Origin: BOG-908 sp965198825
GTDB taxonomy: Bacteria > Pseudomonadota > Alphaproteobacteria > Acetobacterales > Acetobacteraceae
Assembly: GCA_965198825.1 (NCBI GenBank)
Contig: CBDAQB010000001.1
Span: 620,001 to 684,000 of the forward strand
Direction: 5' to 3'
Length of the DNA stretch: 64,000 nucleotides
Made by a program: the position numbers and the translations under genes. Positions 35,609 through 44,463 of this stretch are shown here, piece by piece. The notes below the pieces were generated by a model. That model was not told where the DNA came from. It ran no database searches and saw nothing but the letters and a program-made list of their open reading frames with translations. Every line of letters starts with the position of its first letter. The stretch's first letter is position 1.

Positions 35609-35653
35609 AGCTGGTTGCCGTCACAGGCTGCAGTCGCGCAGGAGCAGGCAAAC

Positions 35654-35974
35654 ATGTCGGACGAAAATTTCCCCCAACGCTACATGGCGGTCAAAACAGC
35701 CGGCGGACATGAAAAGAAGCTCGGCGTCATAGGGCTGGGTGCGGACGCAATCATCACCATCGAGACGCCCGAACCGGAGGAGGCTGAGGCGCTCGAGCGT
35801 CTGGTCGCCAGGGTCAACAAGCAGGATGTGCGGCATGAGTCCGTGGCGCCGCCCCCCGGTGCACCGCGTTACGCCGTAGCGTCGCGTGTCTTGAAGCGCG
35901 GCGACGCCGGCTTCATACCCGCCCTGAAAGAGGAACTGCTCAAATACTACGACGTCGAACTGAGGCCGCTATGA
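35654..35974 (+). CDS. Small cytosolic protein, paralogue of the next gene
   Basis: This 106-residue soluble protein has no signal peptide. It starts at the ATG at 35654, with AGGAG 10 bases upstream; a TTG at 35615 is less likely. The C-terminal half, from SLV-like LERLVARVNKQ through APPPGAPRYAVAS to ELLKYYDVELRPL, is clearly related to the following protein (LVARTNRIK, APPPADAPHFAMAS, ELRKYYDVEL). No family is recognised. It stands 45 bases after the HExxH protein gene and overlaps its paralogue by 4 bases. One attractive but untested role is an inhibitor or immunity partner for the HExxH protein inside the cell. Confidence 0.65.
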   Translation: MSDENFPQRYMAVKTAGGHEKKLGVIGLGADAIITIETPEPEEAEALERLVARVNKQDVRHESVAPPPGAPRYAVASRVLKRGDAGFIPALKEELLKYYDVELRPL

Positions 35975-36408
35975 TGGCGCGCATGGGGGACGCCATGGCA
36001 CAGGCAAGCTTTACCGGCGCTACCCGCCGCGCCTGGCTGGCAGCCGCGGCTTGCGCCCTCGCGAGCGGGCTCCTGAGCCCAGCGATGGCCGACCCATCGG
36101 CGCCGCAATACGACATGGTGCTTCACAAGTCCGAGCCGGAAGCCATCGTCGGCGTGGTGACCCTCGATCCTCGCTTCATGCTGCAGATCATCTCGACCGT
36201 GCCGGAACGTGACGGCTGGGTCAGGTCACTCGTGGCCCGCACCAACCGCATCAAAACTCTGCACATCGATGCTCCCCCACCTGCGGACGCACCCCATTTT
36301 GCCATGGCTTCGAAGCCGATCGGCCGCGGCGACGCACGCTTCAAGGACGCCCTCTTTCTGGAGCTGCGCAAATATTATGATGTCGAGCTGCGGGTTTCGG
36401 GGAAGTAG
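35971..36408 (+). CDS. Exported paralogue of the preceding small protein
   Basis: This 145-residue protein begins with a basic TRRAWLAAAACALASG segment and a cleavage site near SPAMADPS, a Sec or possibly Tat signal peptide. The mature part of about 104 residues repeats the preceding protein: YDMVLHKSEPEAIVGVV, then RSLVARTNRIK, then KYYDVELRVSG. Two versions of one domain, one cytosolic and one exported, thus follow the HExxH gene. The ATG at 35971 overlaps the previous stop (ATGA). The stop is 10 bases before a twin-hairpin element. Function is unknown. Confidence 0.65.
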   Translation: MMARMGDAMAQASFTGATRRAWLAAAACALASGLLSPAMADPSAPQYDMVLHKSEPEAIVGVVTLDPRFMLQIISTVPERDGWVRSLVARTNRIKTLHIDAPPPADAPHFAMASKPIGRGDARFKDALFLELRKYYDVELRVSGK

Positions 36409-36418
36409 GAGAAAGCGC

Positions 36419-36529
36419 GTTCTTTTTTGAAAAAAAGAACCAAAAAACTTTTGCGAATTTAGGCCGCGCGTGAGGACGTGCCGGCCTAAAGGTCCAGAAG
36501 TTTTTTGCTTCTTTTTTTCAAAAAAGAAG
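36419..36529. repeat. Twin-hairpin element, full copy
   Basis: The orientation is reversed relative to most copies: arm A closes with G-C and arm B with C-G. The centre has TTTAGGCC and GGCCTAAAG as an inner inverted repeat. It separates the convergent stops at 36408 and 36540. Confidence 0.9.
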
Positions 36530-36539
36530 TCCTTCCTTC

Positions 36540-37847
36540 CTACTCATCATCCAGCTCCAAAAAAAACTGATCCGCCTCATCATCATAATTGAACAGCTCG
36601 GCAAACCGGGCCCAGCCGATCAACGCCCGCAGGGTGTCCTCTGCGTAGTCAGGCGACATATGATCTTCCAGCTCGTCACGGAACCGCACGGCGCTGGCGC
36701 GGTGGTTCCAGCGCTCATCGAGCACGCCCCGGATCGTCGCCGCCAGCTTCACACGAGCGCGCAGTGCCGCGGCGAACAGGATCTTGCGGTCGTCCGTGTC
36801 GGCATTGACGAACTGGCGGCCTGAGTCGGTCAGGCGCAAATCGCCTTCCTCGAGTTCGCCAAACCCGAGCAGATGCAAGGTCTCGCCGAGCGGCAGCAAT
36901 TCGTCGAGCTCAAGCTGCAAGGCAGTGGCAAGCGGCGGCAGGTCGGCGCGTCCGCGATAGGGTTCGCCGGCCAGCGTTTCCATCAGGCCGGCAATCAGGT
37001 TGATGCCGACAGGGTGCAATGCGGAGACGGTTTCGGGTGCTGGGCCGCCTGTGGTGGGCGCCGGAACGCTGGTCGCGCGCCGTGTCATCAGCGCGTAGAT
37101 ATCATCGACGAACTTGCGGAATGCCGCATCGTGCCGGTTGCGCGGATGCGCGAACGGCACCCGAAGTTCCTGCGCCACGCGGCCGGGATTGGAAGAGAAC
37201 ACCAGGATACGGTCGCACATCAGCACCGCTTCCTCGATGTTGTGTGTCACCAGCAGCACGGATTTCACCGGCAGCTTGCTCTCCATCCAGAGGTCGATGA
37301 GGTCGGTGCGCAACGTCTCCGCCGTCAGCACGTCCAATGCGGAGAACGGCTCATCCATCAGCAGCAGGTCGGGATGCACGACCAGCGCGCGCGCCAGCCC
37401 CACGCGCTGCCGCATGCCGCCCGACATTTCCTTCGGGTAGGCGTCCTCGTAGCCGCCAAGACCGATCAGGTCGATCGCCTCTTCCGCTCGCGTCTCGCGT
37501 TCCGCCCGTGCGACGCCCTGCGCCTCGAGCCCGATCGACACATTCTCCTGCACGGTCAGCCACGGAAACAGCGCGAAACTTTGGAACACCATCGCGACAC
37601 CTTCGGCCGGTCCCGAAAGCTTCTGTCCGCGCCAGATGACTTCGCCGGAGGTCGGCCGCAGCAGTCCGGCCACAATTCGCAGCAGCGTACTCTTGCCGGA
37701 GCCCGACCGCCCCAGCAGCCCCACGATCTCGCCGGCCTTGATGGTGACATCGACATTGTCGAGCACGATGAAGTCGCTCGACGCATCCTTGTGATAGGCC
37801 TGCTTGATGCTGCGCACCTGCAGCAGCGGATCGGTCACGGCATCCAT
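36540..37847 (-). CDS. NitT/TauT-type ABC transporter ATPase with C-terminal AAA-associated domain
   Basis: This 435-residue protein has an ABC ATPase over residues 1-265: Walker A GLLGRSGSGKST, Q-loop FQSFALFPW, signature MSGGMRQRVG, Walker B LLLMDEPF and the switch His in LLVTHN. The spacing is that of nitrate/sulfonate/taurine importers. Residues 285-435 match the AAA-associated C-terminal domain that accompanies such ATPases and is probably regulatory. It should energise the fused permease encoded at 38014-39765, from which it is separated by a twin-hairpin element. No substrate-binding protein gene lies in the window, so the transported ligand is unknown. Confidence 0.88.
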   Translation of the reverse strand: MDAVTDPLLQVRSIKQAYHKDASSDFIVLDNVDVTIKAGEIVGLLGRSGSGKSTLLRIVAGLLRPTSGEVIWRGQKLSGPAEGVAMVFQSFALFPWLTVQENVSIGLEAQGVARAERETRAEEAIDLIGLGGYEDAYPKEMSGGMRQRVGLARALVVHPDLLLMDEPFSALDVLTAETLRTDLIDLWMESKLPVKSVLLVTHNIEEAVLMCDRILVFSSNPGRVAQELRVPFAHPRNRHDAAFRKFVDDIYALMTRRATSVPAPTTGGPAPETVSALHPVGINLIAGLMETLAGEPYRGRADLPPLATALQLELDELLPLGETLHLLGFGELEEGDLRLTDSGRQFVNADTDDRKILFAAALRARVKLAATIRGVLDERWNHRASAVRFRDELEDHMSPDYAEDTLRALIGWARFAELFNYDDEADQFFLELDDE

Positions 37848-37879
37848 GCAAGGGCCTCCCTGTTGAGTAAGGCAAGCGC

Positions 37880-37991
37880 GTTCTTTTTTGAAAAAAAGAA
37901 CCTAAATACTTCTACGTATTGAGGCCGCCCCTCAACGAGTGCTGAGCCGAAAGGTCCAAAAGTTTTTTGCTTCTTTTTTTCAAAAAAGAAG
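37880..37991. repeat. Twin-hairpin element, full copy
   Basis: Arm A (G-C closing pair) and arm B (C-G closing pair). It lies between the stop of the permease gene (38014) and the start of the ATPase gene (37847) on the same strand, so it could set the relative level of the two transporter parts. Confidence 0.9.
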
Positions 37992-38013
37992 ACGCTTCCT
38001 ACCACTTCCCATC

Positions 38014-39765
38014 TCATTGCCGAAGCCGCCGGCTCGAATAAGCATACATCGGCCGCCAAACCATCCGGTTGAAGCCGAGCACAAACGCCGCCATCACCAC
38101 CATGCCAAGCAACACCCGCGCCGTGTCCCCCCGTGTCATCGCGTCAGCGATATAAGCGCCGAGCCCGTGCGCACGCAGCGTCGTCGTGCCCCACGTCGCC
38201 ACTTCGGCGAGAATGGAAGCATTCCACGAACCGCCGCTGGCAGTAATGGCGCCGGTCACGAAATACGGAAAGATCCCAGGCAGGATCACGCGCCGCCACC
38301 ACAGCAGCCCGCCGATCTGGAAGTTCTTTGCCGCTTCCTGCAAGTCGCCGGGAAACGCCGCGGCGCCCGCGATCACGTTGAAAGCGATATACCACTGAGT
38401 GCCGAGAATGATCAGCGGCGTCAGCCAGATGTCCGGATTGAGCGCATAGCGCACGATCAGGAACACGAAGATCGGATAGAACAAGTTCGCCGGAAATGCC
38501 GCCAGGAACTGCGCGGCAGCCCCCATGCGTTTCGCCCAGCGCGGCCGCAGCCCGATCCATACGCCCAAAGGCACCCAGATCGCTGTCGCCAGCGCCATCA
38601 GAACCACCACGCGCAACATGGTATAAAGGCCCATCAGCACGGCAGTCCCGAGGTCCCCGATCCTGAGATGGCTGGAGATCATGAACGTCACCACATGCCA
38701 GGCGGCCCAGGCAACGATCACAGCCAGGCAAACGAACCACACAGCGTCCGTTGTCCGCGAAGGCGCTGGCCGTTCCGCGACGCGAACCCGCTGCGGCAGG
38801 CGCAGACGCAGCCCGCTGACAGCGAAGAACCCCGCTCCCAGCATGTCCGACAGATAACGCAAGAACCGTGTCCGGCGCAGCAGCGCCAGCATCCAGGGAT
38901 CGCTGCCCTGCTCCACCTGCGTTGTCTCGAAACGGAATTTCCCGCTCCACGCCACCAACGGCCGGAACAGCAGCTGATCGTAGCAAAGGATCACCACGAG
39001 CATGGCGATGATGGCGAAGAACACCGCCTCGATGTCTTTCCTCTGCAATGCCACGGCGATGTAGCTGCCGATGCCAGGCAGCTGGAACGACGTATTTCCC
39101 ACCGTCACAGCTTCAGACGCCACGAGCATGAACCAGCCGCCCGACATGGACATCATCATGTTCCACACGAGCCCGGGCGTCGCGAACGGCACCTCCAACC
39201 GCCAGAACCGCTGCCACGACGAAAGGCAAAATCCCCGCGAAGCCTCGTCGAGATCGGAAGGGATCGTCTTCAGCGACTGATACATGGAAAACGCCATGTT
39301 CCACGCCTGGCTCGTGAAGATAACGAAAATCACCGCCAGCTCGGCGCCCAGCACGCGCCCGGGAAACAGGTCGAGAAAGAACGTCACCGTGAAGGTCAGG
39401 AACGAGAAGATCGGCAGGCTCTGCAGGATGTCGAGAATAGGCACCAGCACCATCCCTGCCCGCCGGCTCTTCGCAGCGAATGTCGCGTAGGTGAAGGTGA
39501 ACAGCAGCGAGCAGACCAGGGCCGCGAACATCCGCATGACCGTACGCAGCGCATAGCCGGGCAGGTAGGAGGGATCGAGGTTGATCGCCACTTCCTCTGG
39601 CACCGACAGCGGCGCGAACGTATGCCGCGCTGCATGGGTAATGACGATCAGCCCGGCCAGGATGAACAGCAGCGCGCCGAGATCGAACCCGTTCGGCAGC
39701 CGCCTGATCTGCGTGGAAGCCGGAGCATAGCTCGGGGCATGGGCCGGCAGGGTGGTGTCAGACAT
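38014..39765 (-). CDS. ABC transporter permease, two fused permease domains
   Basis: This protein of about 583 residues has roughly twelve transmembrane helices and two binding-protein-dependent permease domains in one chain. The first is centred on residues 60-280, with the EAA-type loop at DLDEASRGFCLSSWQRFWRLEVP. The second is at 350-580, with AAKNFQIGGLLWWRRVILPGI. Fused permeases like this accompany NitT/TauT-type ATPases with AAA-associated domains. The ATG at 39765 (MSDTTLPAH) is preferred over the one at 39786. The cognate ATPase gene follows downstream on the same strand. Confidence 0.86.
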   Translation of the reverse strand: MSDTTLPAHAPSYAPASTQIRRLPNGFDLGALLFILAGLIVITHAARHTFAPLSVPEEVAINLDPSYLPGYALRTVMRMFAALVCSLLFTFTYATFAAKSRRAGMVLVPILDILQSLPIFSFLTFTVTFFLDLFPGRVLGAELAVIFVIFTSQAWNMAFSMYQSLKTIPSDLDEASRGFCLSSWQRFWRLEVPFATPGLVWNMMMSMSGGWFMLVASEAVTVGNTSFQLPGIGSYIAVALQRKDIEAVFFAIIAMLVVILCYDQLLFRPLVAWSGKFRFETTQVEQGSDPWMLALLRRTRFLRYLSDMLGAGFFAVSGLRLRLPQRVRVAERPAPSRTTDAVWFVCLAVIVAWAAWHVVTFMISSHLRIGDLGTAVLMGLYTMLRVVVLMALATAIWVPLGVWIGLRPRWAKRMGAAAQFLAAFPANLFYPIFVFLIVRYALNPDIWLTPLIILGTQWYIAFNVIAGAAAFPGDLQEAAKNFQIGGLLWWRRVILPGIFPYFVTGAITASGGSWNASILAEVATWGTTTLRAHGLGAYIADAMTRGDTARVLLGMVVMAAFVLGFNRMVWRPMYAYSSRRLRQ

Positions 39766-40091
39766 GAAAACCGCCCCCGCATGCACGTGCGCAATTGCTG
39801 CTGCGACGGCTTTTACGCACGCCCTCGCCGCTTGTCACCCTAGCCTGCCGTCGTCCGGCCGCTCAGCTTGAGGAGGGATTACTGAGGTCTACCAAACCGA
39901 TCAGGCAGCCTCCGGAGAGAAAGCATCGCGAAGCCCATGATCAGAGACGACGCGCAACTGTCATATAAGCCCGGCCTCTTAGCGCCCCTTCGCGTTCTTC
40001 CCATCTTCGCGGTGGACCTTATGAGCCTCGCCACTCAGCCGAAAAGAGTCGTCTCGCTCATCGCATCGAGCCAACCGTTCAGGCCCAGGCA
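39766..40091. other. Intergenic region without a recognisable gene
   Basis: Between the permease start and the end of the family 2 transferase gene (both minus strand) lie 326 bases. GAGGAGGGA near 39870 resembles a ribosome binding site, but no useful frame follows. A plus-strand frame beginning at 39937 continues antisense through the transferase gene and is rejected. The permease promoter should be here. Confidence 0.4.
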
Positions 40092-40856
40092 TCAGTCCAA
40101 CAATTCAGGCCGCCGCCACCGCCGCTGCAGCCAGGCCACCCCAGCCAAATCGAAAATCCCCACCCAAGCCCGGTCCCAGGTCCCATATTTCGAAGCCCCA
40201 CGCGTCCGAGGCCGATGCCCCACAGGCACCGAAACCACCCGGCCCCCGGCTCGGATGAACAAAGCCGGCAAAAACCGGTGCATGTGGTCGAAAGCCGGCA
40301 GCTCCAGAAACGCCCCCCGCGGGAACACCTTCAGCCCACACCCCGTATCGGGTGTGTCATCCCCCAGCATGAACCGCCTGATCCGGTTAGCCGCCCGCGA
40401 CGACAACCGCTTCACCCGGCTATCCCGCCGCTGCGTCCGGTGTCCGGCGATCAGCACCAGCCCACTCTCCGCCTGCGCCCGGGCCAGCAGGGCAGGGATG
40501 TCCGCCGGATCGTTCTGCCCGTCGCCGTCCAGCGTGGCGATCCACCGTCCTCGCGCCGACCGCACCCCCGTCACGATGGCCGCACTCTGCCCGCAGCCCA
40601 CCCGATGCCGGCGCACCACGATGGGGGGCATCAAACCCCGAAGTGCTGCCGCCGTCCCATCGTCGCTCCCATCGTCCACATAGACGATTTCGTGCGACAC
40701 CCCTGCCAGCGCCGCGCGTATCTCCCCCACCAGAGGGCCGATATTCTCCGCCTCGTTGCGCACCGGAACGACGACTGAAACCAGCACCTCGTCCCCCTGA
40801 GGGACTGCCGCAGGCGCGACGCCGGAAGCCACCCCCGGCTCATATGAATGATCCAT
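40092..40856 (-). CDS. Family 2 glycosyltransferase, dolichyl-phosphate-mannose-synthase-like
   Basis: This 254-residue transferase begins VSVVVPVRNEAENIGPL and has VYVDDGSDDGTAA and ATLDGDGQNDPADIP, the metal-binding and donor motifs of DPM1/polyprenyl-phosphate glycosyltransferases. It also has DTGCGLKVFPRGAFLE, typical of this group. The C-terminal part, with SKYGTWDRAWVGIFDLAGVAWL, has at most one membrane-associated helix. It may charge a polyprenyl-phosphate with a sugar for the membrane transferases in the region. The ATG at 40856 is preferred to 40895. It is divergent from ctaA by 90 bases. Confidence 0.85.
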   Translation of the reverse strand: MDHSYEPGVASGVAPAAVPQGDEVLVSVVVPVRNEAENIGPLVGEIRAALAGVSHEIVYVDDGSDDGTAAALRGLMPPIVVRRHRVGCGQSAAIVTGVRSARGRWIATLDGDGQNDPADIPALLARAQAESGLVLIAGHRTQRRDSRVKRLSSRAANRIRRFMLGDDTPDTGCGLKVFPRGAFLELPAFDHMHRFLPALFIRAGGRVVSVPVGHRPRTRGASKYGTWDRAWVGIFDLAGVAWLQRRWRRPELLD

Positions 40857-40946
40857 GTCCCGGGCGCGGTAGCACCGGGCTGCAAGATCGCGCAATCCGC
40901 CCCATTTGCGCTGGCAAGCCGAACCTCGCGGGATTACACCTGAAAA

Positions 40947-42023
40947 ATGCCATTCGACGATCGCACCTTCCCGTCAGCCGAGGCCGCGATCTCCAGGCGG
41001 AACCGTAAACGCGTCGCCATCTGGCTCTTCACCGTCTCCTTCATGATCTGGGGCATGGTCATCCTCGGCGGCGCCACCCGCCTCACTGGATCCGGCCTCT
41101 CCATCATGGAATGGGCGCCCATCATGGGCGCGATCCCGCCTCTCACCACCCATGAGTGGAACCGCGTCTTCGCGCTCTACCAGGCCATCCCCCAATACAA
41201 GCTCCTCCACGCCGGCATGTCGCTCGCCGGCTTCAAAGGCATCTTCTGGCTCGAATGGACCCACCGCGCCTGGGGCCGCCTCATCGGCGTGGTCTTCCTG
41301 GTTCCCCTCATCGCCTTCGCCGTCCGCGGGGCCATCTCCCGCCGCATGCTCCCGCGCCTGGCTCTGATCTTTGTCATCGGCGGCCTCCAAGGTGCCGTCG
41401 GCTGGTTCATGGTCTCCTCAGGCTTCACCCCGGACAGCACTGCTGTCTCCGCCTACCGCCTGGTCATCCACCTCGTCCTGGCGCTGGCCCTGTTCGCCGC
41501 AGTCTTCTGGACCGCCCTCTCCACCCTCGAGCCGGTCCCAACCTCTATCCCCAGCGGCCACCGCCTGCGCGTCATGGCCGGCATCTCGGCCGGCCTCGTC
41601 TCGCTGACCATCGTCGCAGGCGGCTTCGTCGCCGGCCTGCACGCCGGCCTCACGTACAACAGCTTCCCCCTCATGGACGGCAAGCTCTTCCCGGACGGCT
41701 ACGCCGATCTCGACCCCTTCCTGATCAATTTCTTCGAGAACGTCACCGCCGTTCAATTCAACCACCGCCTCCTGGCCACGCTCACGGCCCTCACCGTCCT
41801 GGCGACCGTCGCCCTCGGCTACCGCATGCGCCACAACCTCCCGCTCTTCGCCAGCCGGGCCCTCATTGCCGTCGGCGCCGCCGTGCTTTTGCAATACGCC
41901 CTCGGCGTTGCCACCTTGCTCTCCGTGGTCGCCATCCCGCTCGCCGTCGCCCACCAGGCGGTAGCTGTCATTCTTCTGGCGAGCACTTTGACCCTTGCTC
42001 ACGCGCTGCGGGGCGCGAAGTAA
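40947..42023 (+). CDS. ctaA: Heme A synthase
   Basis: This 358-residue membrane protein of the COX15/CtaA family oxidises the methyl group of heme O to make heme A for aa3-type cytochrome oxidase. It has about eight transmembrane helices. Typical alphaproteobacterial blocks are ILGGATRLTGSGLSIMEW in the first loop, EWTHRAWGRLIG with a heme-ligand His, GLQGAVGWFMVSSG, VAGLHAGLTYNSFPLMDG, and QFNHRLLA and VAHQAVA with further His ligands. Length is normal. It lies alone between the divergent transferase gene and a twin-hairpin element. Confidence 0.95.
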   Translation: MPFDDRTFPSAEAAISRRNRKRVAIWLFTVSFMIWGMVILGGATRLTGSGLSIMEWAPIMGAIPPLTTHEWNRVFALYQAIPQYKLLHAGMSLAGFKGIFWLEWTHRAWGRLIGVVFLVPLIAFAVRGAISRRMLPRLALIFVIGGLQGAVGWFMVSSGFTPDSTAVSAYRLVIHLVLALALFAAVFWTALSTLEPVPTSIPSGHRLRVMAGISAGLVSLTIVAGGFVAGLHAGLTYNSFPLMDGKLFPDGYADLDPFLINFFENVTAVQFNHRLLATLTALTVLATVALGYRMRHNLPLFASRALIAVGAAVLLQYALGVATLLSVVAIPLAVAHQAVAVILLASTLTLAHALRGAK

Positions 42024-42036
42024 GGATAGAAAGCAT

Positions 42037-42149
42037 CTTCTTTTTTGAAAAAAAGAAGCAAAAAACTTTTGGGTATTTGAGCCGGGCCCGGGTCACGATC
42101 TCGCTTCCACATTGCAAAAGTTTTTTGCTTCTTTTTTTTAAAAAAGAAG
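42037..42149. repeat. Twin-hairpin element, full copy
   Basis: Both arms close with C-G, so this is the only full copy in which the two arms remain complementary to each other at that pair. It starts 13 bases after the ctaA stop and ends 45 bases before tldD. Confidence 0.9.
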
Positions 42150-42194
42150 AACCTTCCCTACCGCTTGCCTTCCTCCCCTAAGGACCTCCCCCCA

Positions 42195-43622
42195 ATGTCG
42201 GCCCTCGCCACTACAGACTCCCTCTTCTTCGACACCATAGACCAGCAAACCGCAGCCCGCCTCACGGCCGACGCCCTGGCAGGTACCGACGACGGCGAGC
42301 TCTTCATGGAATACCGGGAGAGCGAGACCATCGCGCTGGAGGAAGGCCGCATCCGCTCCGCCGGCTTCGACACCGCCCTGGGTTTCGGCCTGCGCGCCGT
42401 GCTCGGCGAGGAAACCGGCTACGCCCACGCCGGCGAATTGTCCGAGGCTGCCCTCAAGCGCGCCGCCTCCACGGTGAGCGCCGTCCGCGGCGGCCGCAGC
42501 GGCACCGCGTCTGAGGCCCCACGCGCTACCAACTCCCGCCTCTACTCCGATGCGAGCCCGCTCGCCGGCGACGGCTTCGCCGGCCGCGCCACCATCCTGC
42601 AGAGCATCGATGCCTACGCCCGCGGCAAGGATCCCCGCGTCGTCCAGGTCATGGCCTCCATCCACGGCGAATGGCAGGCCGTGCAAATCATCCGCGCGGA
42701 CGGCCACCGCACCGCCGACCTCCGCCCCCTCGTCCGCCTCAACGTCAGCGTCGTCGTAGAGCGCGACGGCAAGCGTGAATCCGGCTCCCACGGCCTCGGC
42801 GGCCGCGAAAGCTACGGCCGCGTGCTCGATGAAAAAGTCTGGCAGCACGCAGCAGACGAAGCCCTTCGCCAGGCCCTCCTCAAGCTCGATGCCGTCCCCG
42901 CCCCGGCAGGCGAAATGGAAGTCGTCCTCGGCAACGGCTGGCCAGGCATCCTGCTCCACGAAGCCATCGGCCACGGCCTCGAAGGCGACTTCAACCGCAA
43001 GAAAACCAGCGCCTTCGCCGGCCTCATGGGCCAGCGCATCGCCTCTCCTGGCGTCACGGTGGTGGACGACGGCACCATCCCCGACCGCCGCGGCTCGCTC
43101 ACCATCGACGACGAAGGCACCCCCACCAGCCGAACCACCCTGATCGAGGACGGCATCCTCACCGGCTTCCTGCAGGACCGCCTCAACGCCCGCCTCATGG
43201 GCGTCCGCCCCACAGGCAACGGCCGCCGCGAGAGCTTCGCGCACGCGCCGATGCCGCGCATGACGAACACCATCATGCTGAACGGCAGCCACGCCCCGTC
43301 CGACATCATCGCCTCGGTGAAGAACGGCCTCTACGCCGTAAACTTCGGCGGCGGCCAGGTGGACATCACCTCAGGCAAATTCGTCTTCTCCGCCAGCGAA
43401 GCCTACCTCATCGAGAACGGCCGCATCGGTGCCCCCGTCAAAGGCGCCACCCTCATCGGCAACGGCCCCGACGCCCTCACCAAGATCGACATGGTCGGCA
43501 GCGACATGGCGCTAGACCCGGGCATCGGCACCTGCGGCAAAAACGGCCAGGGCGTTCCTGTCGGCGTAGGCCAGCCAACGCTGAAAATGCGCGGCCTGAC
43601 CGTGGGCGGGACCGCGACTTAG
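42195..43622 (+). CDS. tldD: Metalloprotease TldD
   Basis: This 475-residue TldD/PmbA-family protease has the zinc-binding HEAIGHGLEGDFNRKKTSAF segment (H-E-x-x-x-H with a downstream Glu), FDTALGFGLRAV near the N-terminus and NFGGGQVDITSGKFVFSASEA near the C-terminus. TldD forms a heterodimer with TldE/PmbA that degrades unfolded peptides and processes some modified peptides. The partner gene is not in the window. The ATG at 42195 is used; the frame upstream is repeat-derived. A single element arm follows the stop. Confidence 0.94.
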   Translation: MSALATTDSLFFDTIDQQTAARLTADALAGTDDGELFMEYRESETIALEEGRIRSAGFDTALGFGLRAVLGEETGYAHAGELSEAALKRAASTVSAVRGGRSGTASEAPRATNSRLYSDASPLAGDGFAGRATILQSIDAYARGKDPRVVQVMASIHGEWQAVQIIRADGHRTADLRPLVRLNVSVVVERDGKRESGSHGLGGRESYGRVLDEKVWQHAADEALRQALLKLDAVPAPAGEMEVVLGNGWPGILLHEAIGHGLEGDFNRKKTSAFAGLMGQRIASPGVTVVDDGTIPDRRGSLTIDDEGTPTSRTTLIEDGILTGFLQDRLNARLMGVRPTGNGRRESFAHAPMPRMTNTIMLNGSHAPSDIIASVKNGLYAVNFGGGQVDITSGKFVFSASEAYLIENGRIGAPVKGATLIGNGPDALTKIDMVGSDMALDPGIGTCGKNGQGVPVGVGQPTLKMRGLTVGGTAT

Positions 43623-43632
43623 CAAGCAAGGA

Positions 43633-43667
43633 CTTCTTCTTTGAAAAAAAGAAGCAAAAAAGCTTTT
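43633..43667. repeat. Twin-hairpin element, single arm
   Basis: Arm A form with a C-G closing pair, 10 bases after the tldD stop. The matching arm B form appears only at 44400, beyond the nfu gene. Confidence 0.75.
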
Positions 43668-43833
43668 ACGCTTGGGCTCAGCTTGGCTGGATAGGCTCGG
43701 CTAACCGTCGCATCTTTTTCGCTCGCGAGCCGTAACTAACTTAAACCGCTTTCGCAGCCTGAGGCGCGAGCCTAGCCAGTGCGGCTGGTCTCGCGCCCTT
43801 GCCGCCGGCTGCCGGCAGACCCATACATCCAGC

Positions 43834-44394
43834 ATGTTCATCGAGACCGAAAACACCCCGAACCCTGCCACCCTCAAATTCCTCCCCGGACGGGATGTCA
43901 TGGGCGCCGGCACGGCCGACTTCGCCACACCGGACAGTGCCGACCGCAGTCCGCTGGCGACCGCCTTGTTCGCACATGATGGCGTCGCCCGCGTGTTCCT
44001 GGGAGGCGATTTCGTGACCGTCACCAAGACCGAAGCCACCGAATGGCAGGCGCTGCGTCCTCTGGTGCTAGGCACCATCATGGAGCATTTCGTCGCCAAC
44101 CGTCCGGTGATCGAGGGTGCGGCCGTGGCGGCCGAGGAAGAGGAGATCGCCGAGAACGACCGCGAGATCGTCGACCAGATCAAGGAACTCCTCGACACCC
44201 GCGTGAGGCCCGCAGTCGCCAGCGACGGCGGCGATATCGTCTTCCGCGGCTACCGCGACGGCGTAGTCCGCCTACACATGCAAGGCGCCTGCAGCGGCTG
44301 TCCCTCCTCAAGAGCGACACTAAAGCACGGCATAGAAAACATGCTGAGGCACTACGTCCCAGAGGTCACGGCAGTCGAGCAAGTAGACCTCTAA
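43834..44394 (+). CDS. nfuA: Nfu-type iron-sulfur carrier
   Basis: This 186-residue NifU-family protein has an N-terminal Nfu_N domain (MFIETENTPNPATLKFLPG, residues 1-85) and a C-terminal NifU domain (residues 110-186) with ASDGGDIVFRGY and the cluster-binding CSGC in MQGACSGCPSSRATLKHGIE. It accepts and delivers [4Fe-4S] clusters to target enzymes. The layout is the alphaproteobacterial/mitochondrial NFU1 type. No isc or suf genes are adjacent. The gene lies between two lone arms of the twin-hairpin element that face each other. Confidence 0.93.
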   Translation: MFIETENTPNPATLKFLPGRDVMGAGTADFATPDSADRSPLATALFAHDGVARVFLGGDFVTVTKTEATEWQALRPLVLGTIMEHFVANRPVIEGAAVAAEEEEIAENDREIVDQIKELLDTRVRPAVASDGGDIVFRGYRDGVVRLHMQGACSGCPSSRATLKHGIENMLRHYVPEVTAVEQVDL

Positions 44395-44399
44395 GTTTC

Positions 44400-44435
44400 C
44401 AAAAGTTTTTTGCTTCTTTTTCTTCAAAAAAGAAG
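44400..44435. repeat. Twin-hairpin element, single arm
   Basis: Arm B form with a C-G closing pair, starting 6 bases after the nfu stop and 29 bases before the next gene. Confidence 0.75.
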
Positions 44436-44463
44436 CTCTTCCTTTCTCTTTAGGTTCTGAAAA

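Noticed and set aside
37939..39843. 634-codon plus-strand frame opposite the permease
   Set aside because: Composition is His/Arg/Pro-rich with no family, and the permease on the other strand has helices and EAA loops.
39937..40683. 248-codon plus-strand frame
   Set aside because: It is antisense to the family 2 transferase and has no recognisable domain.
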